Part shown: positions 1-9,092 of the stretch, one piece after another
How positions within the stretch are numbered: the stretch's first letter is position 1
How the letters are laid out: each line of letters starts with the position of its first letter
Notes under the pieces: model-generated
Seen by the model: the letters and a program-made list of their open reading frames with translations, nothing else
What the model was told of the DNA's origin: nothing
The model's database searches: none
Assembly (NCBI RefSeq): GCF_022539505.1
Contig: NC_061512.1
Span: 155,231,962 to 155,295,961 of the forward strand
Direction of reading: 5' to 3'
DNA length: 64,000 bases
From: Lolium rigidum
Taxonomy: Eukaryota; Streptophyta; Magnoliopsida; Poales; Poaceae
Program-made: the position numbers and the translations under genes

Positions 1-279
1 TAATTAACTTTAATTTTGACAAGTTCTCTCGAATGAAAACACATTTGATTAAGTTGCCTCATAATATATATATATATTTAGTGTGCATGCATGGCCTACC
101 ATGCATTCGTGCATATATTTTAATGTATATTTGAACATATTCTTGGGGATTTCAATCTCTCTCTCTCGATCATCTATATATCGTTGGTGGCCAAAAAACA
201 CACATATATATATATGCATGCAATTTATGCGTAAAGGCGCGGGTGCCTCTAATAATGTGTGTGCGCACTCGATCGATGA

Positions 280-425
280 TCCCTAAACCTTAAACAACCC
301 TAAAACCTTAAATCCCTAATCCCTAAACCCTAAACACCCTAAACACTAAACCCTAAACCCTAGACCCTAAACGTACCCTAACCCTAACCCTAACCCTAAA
401 CCCTAGCTAATCCTAAACCCCAATT
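280..425 (+). repeat. Telomere-like block of unit 1 (CCCTAAA/CCCTAA variants)
   Basis: A degenerate run of CCCTAAA heptamers, the plant telomere type, mixed with consecutive CCCTAA hexamers near 373-395 and with CACCCTAAA and GACCCTAAA variants. Equivalent blocks lie near 1043-1205, 1812-1955, 2556-2705, 3473-3612 and 4218-4375. The blocks are too degenerate to be a functional telomere tip. Confidence 0.85.
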
Positions 426-3006
426 AAACCCTATGTATAGGCCAACGACACTTAATTGTGCATCGATCGAGCGGGTCATGGGTGCCTCGCGATCCTCTAA
501 TAAAATTAAATGTGCCATGCATTAACCCTAAACCATATATATGTAACTAACCCTAGCTAATCAACCCTACTTAATTAAAACACATAACCCTAAACTATAC
601 TAGCTAGCTATAACCCGATCTAATAAAAACATGCTCTATATATAGCAGCTAGCTAGCAAACCGTAGATTAACACCAATTAAAATATACATGGCCTATATC
701 GATCATGTTGTATAACATATCCCTGAGATTCATTAATTAATTATATAATTATCGTGATAAATTAATTAACTTGAACATTGACAAGTTCTCTCGAATGAAA
801 ACACATTTGATTAAGTTGCCTCATATATATATATAATTAGTGTGCATGCATGGCCTACAATGCATTCGTGCATATATTTTAATGTATATTTGAACATATT
901 CTTGGGGATTTCAATCTCTCTCTCTCTCTCTCTCGATCATCTATATATCGTTGGTGGCCCAAAAAACACACATATATATGCATGCAATTTATGCGTAAAG
1001 GCGCGGGTGCCTCTAATAATGTGTGTGCGCACTCGATCGATGATCCCTAAACCTTAAACAACCCTAAATTAAACCTTAAATCCCTAATCCCTAAACCCTA
1101 AACACCCTAAACACTAAACCCTAAACCCTAGACCCTAAACGTACCCTAACCCTAACCCTAACCCTAAACCCTAGCTAGCTAATCCTAAACCCCAATTAAA
1201 CCCTATGTATAGGCCAACGACACTTAATTGTGCATCGATCGAGCGGGTCATGGGTGCCTCGTGATCCTCTAATAAAATTAAATGTGCCATGCATTAACCC
1301 TAAACCATATATATGTAACTAACCCTAGCTAATCAACCCTACTTAATTAAAACACATAACCCTAAACTATACTAGCTAGCTATAACCCGATCTAATAAAA
1401 ACATGCTCTATATATAGCAGCTAGCTAGCAAACCGTAGATTAACACCAATTAAAATATACATGGCCTATATCGATCATGTTGTATAACATATCCCCGAGA
1501 TTCATTAATTAATTATATAATTATCGTGATAAATTAATTAACTTGAACTTTGACAAGTTCTCTCGAATGAAAACACATTTGATTAAGTTGCCTCATAATA
1601 TATATATAATTAGTGTGCATGCATGGCCTAGAATGCATTCGTGCATATATTTTAATGTATATTTGAACATATTCTTGGGGATTTCAATCTCTCTCTCTCT
1701 CTCGATCATCTATATATCGTTGGTGGCCCAAAAAACACACATATATACGCATGCACTTGATGCGTAAAGGCGCGGGTGCCTCTAATAATGTGTGTGCGCA
1801 CTCGATCGATGATCCCTAAACCTTAAACAACCCTAAAACCCCTAAATCCCTAATCCCTAAACCCTAAACACCCTAAACACTAAACCCTAAACCCTAAACC
1901 CTAACCCTAACCCTCTACCCTAGCTAACCCTAAACCCTAATTAAACCCTATGTATAGGCCAACGTCACTTAATTGTGCATCGAGCAGCCCAGGGGTGCCT
2001 CGCGGTCCTCTAATTAAATTAATTGTGCCATGCATTAACCCTAAACCATATATATGTAACTAACCCTAGCTAATTAACCCTACTTAATTAAAACACATAA
2101 CCCTAAACTATACTAGATATAACCCGATCTAATAAAAACATGCTCTATATATAGCAGCTAGCTAGCAAACCGTAGATTAACACCAATTAAAATATACATG
2201 GCCTATATATATCGATCATGTTGTATAACATATCCCTCGAGATTCATTAATTAATTATATAATTATCGTGATAAATTAATTAACTTGAATTTTGACAAGT
2301 TCTCTCGAATGAAAACACATTTGATTAAGTTGCCTCATAATATATATATAATTAATTAGTGTACATGCATGGCCTACCATGCATTCGTGCATATATTTTA
2401 ATGTATATTTGAACATATTCTTAGGGATTTCAATCTCTCTCTCGATCATCAATATATCGTTGGTGGCCAAAAAAACACACATATATATATACGCATGCAA
2501 TTTATGCGTAAAGGCGCGGGTGCCTCTAATAATGTGTGTGCGCACTCGATCGATGATCCCTAAACCTTAAACAACCCCTAAAACCTTAAATCCCTAATCC
2601 CTAAACCCTAAACACCCTAAACACTAAACCCTAACCCTAGACCCTAGACCCTAACCCTAACCCTAACCCTAAACCCTAGCTAACCCTAAACCCTAATTAA
2701 ACCCTATGTATAGGCCAACGACACTTAATTGTGTGCATCGAGCGAGGCCATGGGTGCCTCGCGGTCCTCTAATTAAATTAAATGTGACATGCATTAACCC
2801 TAAACCATATATATGTAACTAACCCTAGCTAATCAACCCTACTTAATTAAAACACATAACCCTAAACTATACTAGCTAGATATAACCCGATATAATAAAA
2901 GCACATGCTCTATATATATAACAGCTAGCTAGCAAACCGTAGATTAACACCAATTAAAATATACATGGCCTATTATATCGATCATGTTGTATAACATATC
3001 CCTCAG

Positions 3007-3184
3007 ATTCATGTTGTATAACAAGTTCTCTCGATGCGTAAAGACGCGGGTGCCTCTAATAATGTGTGTGCGCACTCGATCGATGATCCCTAAACCTTAA
3101 ACGTACAACCCTAAAACCCTACATTAATTATCGACCTCCCAGTGATTCATTAATTAATTATATATATAATTATCGATGATAAAT
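3007..3184 (+). repeat. Deletion-derivative repeat unit, first copy
   Basis: The unit head is joined directly to the block that starts gatgcgtaaag, skipping roughly 180 bp of the normal unit, and most of the telomere-like block is missing. The same truncated unit recurs at about 4672-4849, again directly after a unit of the same subtype. This is the marker for the ~1.66 kb higher-order period. Confidence 0.8.
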
Positions 3185-4671
3185 TAATTAACTTGAATTT
3201 TGACAAGTTCTCTCGTATGAAAACACATTTGATCAAGTTGCCTAGCTCATAATATATATATAATTAGTGTGCATGCATGGCCTACCATGCATTCGTGCAT
3301 ATATTTTGATATATATATATTTGAACATGCATATTCTTGGGGATTTCAATCTCTCTCTCTCTCTCGATCATCTATATATCGTTGGTGGCCCAAAAAAACA
3401 CACATATATACGCATGCACTTGATGCGTAAAGGCGCGGGTGCCTCTAATAATGTGTGTGCGCACTCGATCGATGATCCCTAAACCTTAAACAACCCTAAA
3501 ACCCCTAAATCCCTAATCCCTAAACCCTAAACACCCTAAACACTAAACCCTAAACCCTAAACCCTAACCCTAACCCTCTACCCTAGCTAACCCTAAACCC
3601 TAATTAAACCCTATGTATAGGCCAACGTCACTTAATTGTGCATCGAGCAGCCCAGGGGTGCCTCGCGGTCCTCTAATTAAATTAATTGTGCCATGCATTA
3701 ACCCTAAACCATATATATGTAACTAACCCTAGCTAATTAACCCTACTTAATTAAAACACATAACCCTAAACTATACTAGATATAACCCGATCTAATAAAA
3801 ACATGCTCTATATATAGCAGACTAGCTAGCAAACCGTAGATTAACACCAATTAAAATATACATGGCCTATATATATCGATCATGTTGTATAACATATCCC
3901 TCGGATTCATTAATTAATTATATAATTATCGTGATAAATTAATTAACTTGAATTTTGACAAGTTCTCTCGAATGAAAACACATTTGATTAAGTTGCCTCA
4001 TAATATATATATAATTAATTAGTGTACATGCATGGCCTACCATGCATTCGTGCATATATTTTAATGTATATTTGAACATATTCTTAGGGATTTCAATCTC
4101 TCTCTCGATCATCAATATATCGTTGGTGGCCAAAAAACACACACATATATATATACGCATGCAATTTATGCGTAAAGGCGCGGGTGCCTCTAATAATGTG
4201 TGTGCGCACTCGATCGATGATCCCTAAACCTTAAACAACCCCTAAAACCTTAAATCCCTAATCCCTAAACCCTAAACACCCTAAACACTAAACCCTAGCT
4301 AGACCCTAGACCCTAACCCTAACCCTAACCCTAACCCTAAACCCTAGCTAACCCTAAACCCTAATTAAACCCTATGTATAGGCCAACGACACTTAATTGT
4401 GTGCATCGAGCAGGCCAGGGGTGCCTCGCGGTCCTCTAATTAAATTAAATGTGACATGCATTAACCCTAAACCATATATATGTAACTAACCCTAGCTAAT
4501 CAACCCTACTTAATTAAAACACATAACCCTAAACTATACTAGATATAACCCGATATAATAAAAGCACATGCTCTATATATATAACAGCTAGCTAGCAAAC
4601 CGTAGATTAACACCAATTAAAATATACATGGCCTATATTATATCGATCATGTTGTATAACATATCCCTCAG

Positions 4672-4849
4672 ATTCATGTTGTATAACAAGTTCTCTCGAT
4701 GCGTAAAGACGCGGGTGCCTCTAATAATGTGTGTGCGCACTCGATCGATGATCCCTAAACCTTAAACGTACAACCCTAAAACCCTAAATTAATTATCGAT
4801 CTCCCTGTGATTCATTAATTAATTATATATATAATTATCGATGATAAAT
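4672..4849 (+). repeat. Deletion-derivative repeat unit, second copy
   Basis: Near-identical to the copy at 3007-3184, including acaagttctctcgatgcgta and the gtaaagacgcgggtgcct variant (gacgcg where full units have ggcgcg). Its recurrence at a fixed offset shows that a block of two full units plus this derivative was amplified together. Confidence 0.8.
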
Positions 4850-5144
4850 TAATTAACTTGAATTTTGACAAGTTCTCTCGTATGAAAACACATTTGATCA
4901 AGTTGCCTAGCTCATAATATATATATAATTAGTGTGCATGCATGGCCTACCATGCATTCGTGCATATATTTTGATATATATATATTTGAACATGCATATT
5001 CTTGGGGATTTCAATCTCTCTCTCTCTCTCGATCATCTATATATCGTTGTTGGTGGCAAAAAAATACACATATATATACGCATGCACTTTATGCGCAAAG
5101 GCGCGGGGTGCCTCTAATAATGTGTGTGCGCACTCGATCGATGA

Positions 5145-5680
5145 TCCCTAAACCTTAAACAACCCTAAAACCCTAATCCCTAATCCCCTAAACCCTAAAC
5201 ACCCTAAACACACTAAACCCTAGACCCTAAACACCCTAAACACTAAACCCTAAACCCTAGACCCTAAACACCATAAACATTAAACCCTAAACCCTAAACA
5301 CCCTAAACACTAATTAAACCCTAAACCCTAGACCCTAAACACTAAACCCTAAACCCTAGACCCTAAACACCGTAAACACTAAACCCTAAACCCTAAACAC
5401 CCTAAACACTAATTAAACCCTAAACCATAGACCCTAAACACTAGACCCTAAACCATAGACCCTAAACACTAAACCCTAAACCCTAAACACCCTAAACACT
5501 AATTAAACCCTAAACCATAGACCCTAAACACTAGACCCTAAACCCTAGACCCTAAACACTAAACCCTAGACCCTCTAAACACCGTAAACACTAAACCCTA
5601 AACCCTAGACCCTAGCTAAACACCCAAAACACTAAACCCTAAACCCAGCTAGCTAACCCTAAACCCTAATTAAACCCTAT
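5145..5680 (+). repeat. Expanded telomere-variant tract in the last unit
   Basis: About 500 bp built from CCCTAAACACTAAACCCTAAACCC-like blocks with CTAGACCC and AATTAAACCC variants, giving an irregular sub-period of about 35-75 bp. Other units have only ~150 bp here, so the tract expanded in the unit nearest the array edge. It then runs into a normal unit tail (ggccaacgacacttaatt at about 5688) that ends near 5838. Confidence 0.8.
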
Positions 5681-5838
5681 ATATATAGGCCAACGACACT
5701 TAATTGTGCATCAAGCAGGCCAGGGGTGCCTCGCGGTCCTCTAGTTAAATTAAATGTGCCATGCATTAACCCTAAACCATATATATATAACTAACCCCTA
5801 GCTAATCAAACCCTAGTTAATTAAAACACATAACCCTA

Positions 5839-6180
5839 ATGGCGTTGTCAAAATTTATGTACAAATGATTTCTTTCCATCCAAAGTGCATAAAATGGGAG
5901 TTTTAATGAAGAAAGTACAAATAAAACAGCTCAACATGCTTCCACACCCCGATTTTCACACGAAGTAGAGCATATTTAAAGGATAATTCCAGAGTTTTAC
6001 TATTTTTCAAGCAACTTTGCTAATTTTCCCCCACTCACATGACTTTATGTCGATTTAACGAAAATATGGCGAATTTAAACTACATGGGCGGGATAGTTTG
6101 AATTGTGCGCGCGGCAAAGGGAGCCGCCTATTCCTCAACCTTGTGCACGGCAAATTACACACGCAACTCCATTAAACGCC
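5839..6180. other. Array/flank junction, no gene recognised
   Basis: Single-copy-looking sequence directly follows the last array unit. It contains AT-rich stretches and no ORF, repeat or splice pattern that I can support. It may include the promoter of the broken gene at 6181-7670. Confidence 0.5.
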
Positions 6181-7670
6181 ACCTACCGACCTTAATTATC
6201 ACCCCGGCGGCCCGGCCGCATGACCCCCACCCACCCGTACACAACTTATCCCCGTCCGTGCGAAGAGCTTCCCTCCCCGTCCCGTCCGTGCGAAGAAGAA
6301 GCTTCCCCTCCCCGTCGTTCTTCTCGAGACGCACCGGCGGTCAAGTTGATCCACGGTAGGGCTGCTATCTCTAGCTCAATCATGTATCGGGCAAGACAGC
6401 CTAACGATTTATATTTTCTTGATGCTGCTAAAAAAATTCGTCAGTATGCTCGAACTAATTGGCACTTTATAGTTTTCCGCTCGATTTGTCATCGATCAAT
6501 TTGTTCATTTGCGTGGGCATATAGAGTCAGTTCTGCACTCGATCCGTTAATTTGCTGAAATGCCATGGCAGAGTTTTGTACACGATCTGTTTGCTAAAAT
6601 GTCGATGGGCATTTTTTGTTTTGTACTCGACATGATTGCTGAAATGCATAATCATGTAGTATAGTTTTGTACTCGATGGATATACATTTCCTACTTCGCC
6701 TTAAATTAATCACCAACCACCGTATCTCATAATTAAACGAGATGGACAGAACTTGGATACTGCATGGACACTTATGTTCCCCTTCATATATAAATGGTGT
6801 TCAACCCTTTATGGGGTTTATTAGAGCTCATGATGGTCACAACCTGGACGTGTATTGCCCGCGCTGCACATGTATGAATGGTGAGAAGAGGCCTCACCCC
6901 GTAGTGGCAGATCATTTACACATTTTTGGGATGGACCGCACATATGTTAGGCGGGTTTAGCATGGTGAACCATATAATGATCCTTTAGCAGGAGAAGCAG
7001 ATCTTGCTCACACTGTATGTGTGCTGGCATATGTAGTTAATTATTTATATTGATGCTGCCGCTGTTTCAATCAATAGTTTGCATTGCTGTGCAAGGTTCT
7101 GTACTCAAATTTAACTTGTTGCAGATGGATGGACGGGAAGGAGAGAAAAAGCGCTTGCTTCAGGAAACGGGTTTCAGCTCGGGACATGTGCTTGTGCCGG
7201 ATGAGAAGGTAAATATGTAAAACGGCATTTGTTCAGGTTGCATTCCTTAGATGTTTGTCTAATCGGTTGATGTACTAATTGCGAAGCATAGAGTTAAAGA
7301 GGTCTCTCGGTTTGATGGGAGATTTGAAGATGAATCTCGGTTTGATGCACTCGTGGATGGTACCGATGACGAGCCTTTCATAGACGAAGGTCCCGCCCCT
7401 GAGATTATCCAGTCTACAGAAGGAGGCCGTGGACCGAGTACACAGCTTTGCGTTGAAGTGGATGCACGCCCGGAGATCATCACGGGCGTCCGGGTAGTCT
7501 CAAGACCACCCAGCCCTGATGCACCCGTGGATGGTACTGATGACGAGCCTCTCATAGACGAAGGTCCTGCACCTGAGATTATCCAGCCTACAGAAGGAGG
7601 CCGTGGACCGAGTACACAGCTTTGCGTTGAAGAGGATGCACACCCGGAGATCATCGGGGCGTCCCGGTAG
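6181..7670 (+). pseudogene. Broken gene with an N-terminal transposase-associated domain
   Basis: A GC-rich leader (about 6181-6358) is followed by a candidate intron and an exon at 6742-7014. That exon reads MDRTWILHGHL and later contains CPRCTC and HGEPYNDP. This matches the ~75-residue transposase-associated domain (Pfam Transpos_assoc) that precedes TNP2-type CACTA transposases in plants. A TAG at 6958-6960 interrupts it just before HGE. Phase-0 GT-AG exons follow at 7125-7208 (MDGREGEKK) and from 7287, where an acidic ORF runs to a stop at 7668-7670. That last exon has a 174 bp internal duplication. No TNP2 catalytic region follows. Either the gene is dead, or translation starts at 7125. 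Function is unknown; the domain assignment is from recall. Confidence 0.6.
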
Positions 7671-7690
7671 TCTCAGGACCACCCAGCCCT
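7353..7690 (+). repeat. 174 bp direct tandem duplication inside an exon
   Basis: Copy 1 starts at 7353 and copy 2 at 7527, both with gtggatggtac and the residues DGTDDEP, IDEGPAPEIIQ and GGRGPSTQLCVE. Copy 2 has lost one base near 7654 (atcatcgggg where copy 1 has atcatcacggg), which moves the frame into TAG. The duplication is in frame (58 codons); the later indel truncates the second copy. Confidence 0.85.
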
Positions 7691-7910
7691 GATGCAAAAT
7701 GTTGAGCTACTTTATGATTCGTACTCTTATGTTCTGGTGCTGTAGTATGTTATGATTTGTACGCCTTTGGCGCTAGATTAAGCATTCAGTGGATGATCGC
7801 GTTGCAAAATTCGACACCCACACAATCAGTTCATCGTACGAGTAGTAGCACAATTACTTCTACAGCGATTCCTGCCAGCGCATTAGTTGGTAGCATGAAA
7901 CACTTTCAGG
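7671..7910. other. Gene-flank sequence, nothing further recognised
   Basis: AT-rich sequence after the last stop of the broken gene, plausibly its 3' untranslated region. No ORF or repeat structure is evident before the Stowaway relic. Confidence 0.4.
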
Positions 7911-8019
7911 TACTCCCCTCTGATTCATATTAATTGACTCAATTCTATCTAGATATGGATGTATCTAGATGCATTTGTTAACTAGACTAACAAACTTGAG
8001 TCAGTTAATATGAATCCGT
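7911..8019. mobile_element. Stowaway-type MITE, truncated at its right end
   Basis: It starts with the typical TACTCCC(T)C terminus. It has inverted arms of about 23 bp (ctgattcatattaattgact at 7920, mirrored by agtcagttaatatgaatc near 8000), and the centre has the gatgtatctagatg motif common in Triticeae Stowaways. The expected terminal gagggagta is missing from the right arm, so about 10 bp of that end are lost. TA target sites are typical of this Tc1/mariner-derived class. Confidence 0.75.
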
Positions 8020-8049
8020 GTAAACCGCCCAAGTCCTCGAGCAGCTAGT

Positions 8050-8352
8050 TTATTGACTCTGGACTCCAAGCCTCTCGCGGCAAGCCATCGACGAAGCTTT
8101 GACCAGATCTTGGCCCGCAATTTTTTTTGTGTGGCGAATAGCAAAGCTTTGACCAGTTCCTCTCGGGATACAGCACGCCGGTGAGCTTGCACGGTTGCCA
8201 TGAGCACTTTCCGGCGGAACTTCCTCTTCGGCGCCCTCAAGCCGGCTGCTGCGAGACAGCACGCGAGTGCCTCGAGGTGGACGGAATTCCGGATCTCGTG
8301 GCGGGTGGTCCGCATCGTCCGGGAACGATCTCCGGCGGGTTAACGAGGACAT
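8050..8352 (-). CDS. Minus-strand first-exon-like ORF, uncharacterised
   Basis: A 100-codon ORF begins at an ATG in good context (gccgccatgcatg on the minus strand), preceded by a T/A-rich leader with an Inr-like pyrimidine tract to about 8500. The product starts MSSLTRRRSF, is rich in R, S, P and E, and matches nothing I recognise. An overlapping frame is also open (8001-8315, a basic K/R-rich reading), so the coding frame is ambiguous. It could be the first exon of a gene whose remainder was lost, a captured fragment, or chance in GC-rich DNA. No splice donor could be chosen with confidence. Confidence 0.3.
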   Translation of the reverse strand: MSSLTRRRSFPDDADHPPRDPEFRPPRGTRVLSRSSRLEGAEEEVPPESAHGNRASSPACCIPRGTGQSFAIRHTKKIAGQDLVKASSMACRERLGVQSQ

Positions 8353-8499
8353 GCATGGCGGCCGGGGATTTGTTTTTTGTTTTTTTTTGGTTTGAGCTTG
8401 GGATTTGGGGTTTTTTCGGATAGGGGAGGAGGAACCGAGGAAGAGGAAGGAACAGCCGCGTGCTTGGCGCGTGGCGGTGTGCTTGAATTTCGAATTTTT

Positions 8500-8640
8500 G
8501 TGAAATGTTTCATTCCCCGCTACAATTCGGGGGTTTCTTGACGCGCCAATGCGTCCCGCCGGGCAGCTTCAAGTAAATTTGGGGTGCCACACTATGGGCC
8601 CTAGTTTCAGTGAGACATGTAATGACTAGTCACATCGGTA
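8500..8640. other. Intergenic sequence
   Basis: Lies between the minus-strand ORF leader and the leader of the B3-like gene. Nothing recognised beyond ordinary low-copy sequence. Confidence 0.4.
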
Positions 8641-9092
8641 AGTTCACCGTGTAATAAAATATGTTACCCCTCCCCTTTATGTAGCACCCCTTCTCTCCCG
8701 ATCGAGTGCCGATTGCCGACGGATGCAAGCCGCTAGCTCGATCCCCTCCTTTCGCCTCCACCGTCCAGGCATCCAGCTTGGAGGGGCAAGCTGCATCTAG
8801 CCCAAGCGGATTAGGTAGGACTAGTAATGTTCTCTCCTTTCTCGAGATCGGTTCTTTTTTCCTCTCCTCGATATCTTGCGCATCTCTTTCCTATTCTGGG
8901 CGAAGGGGTGTCTTTCTGGTCACCCTCGAGCTGGGAGTGATTGATGGGGGTGGGGGGCGGGGGCTACCTTTGCTTGGATTGGGGTGTTCTTCCTTTATTT
9001 GTCGACATTTGCAACCTTTGTAGTTTCTGCCGATCCTCACTGTATCTTTTGTCAGCTTGTACAGGAAAGGTAAGACCTCGGCGGTGGGGGCA
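8640..9092 (+). promoter_or_regulatory. Candidate promoter/leader of the B3-like gene
   Basis: A non-coding first exon probably ends at 8814 (ggattag/gtagga). A second leader piece begins at 9065 after the acceptor gtacag. The first ATG in frame with downstream exons is 9093, in the context gcaatggagc. No unambiguous TATA box was chosen, so the transcription start is unknown. Confidence 0.4.

Larger units (their letters stand above)
1..5838 (+). repeat. Subtelomeric tandem array, ~750 bp unit with embedded telomere-like repeats
   Basis: Seven near-complete units begin near 1, 764, 1535, 2277, 3185, 3940 and 4850; measured spacings of the motif gacaagttctctcg are 762, 772, 742 and 755 bp between adjacent full units. 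Each unit has the same order: an AT-rich head, a (TA)n tract, a block around gcatgcatggcctac, a (CT)n tract, a block with gcgcgggtgcctctaata, 140-160 bp of CCCTAAA/CCCTAA-type repeat, then an AT-rich tail with ggccaacgacacttaatt. The array ends abruptly near 5838 against non-repetitive DNA. The C-rich telomere strand lies on +, fitting a chromosome end to the left, though an interstitial array cannot be excluded. I see no coding capacity. Confidence 0.9.

Noticed and set aside
83..5158. Open frames of 60-90 codons in the subtelomeric units (MHAWPTMHSC-like)
   Set aside because: They recur because the satellite unit recurs. They differ by frameshifts in the microsatellites and end in telomere-like repeat.
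1..5838. Reading the array as a functional telomere
   Set aside because: CCCTAAA is degenerate and interrupted every ~150 bp by 600 bp of other sequence.
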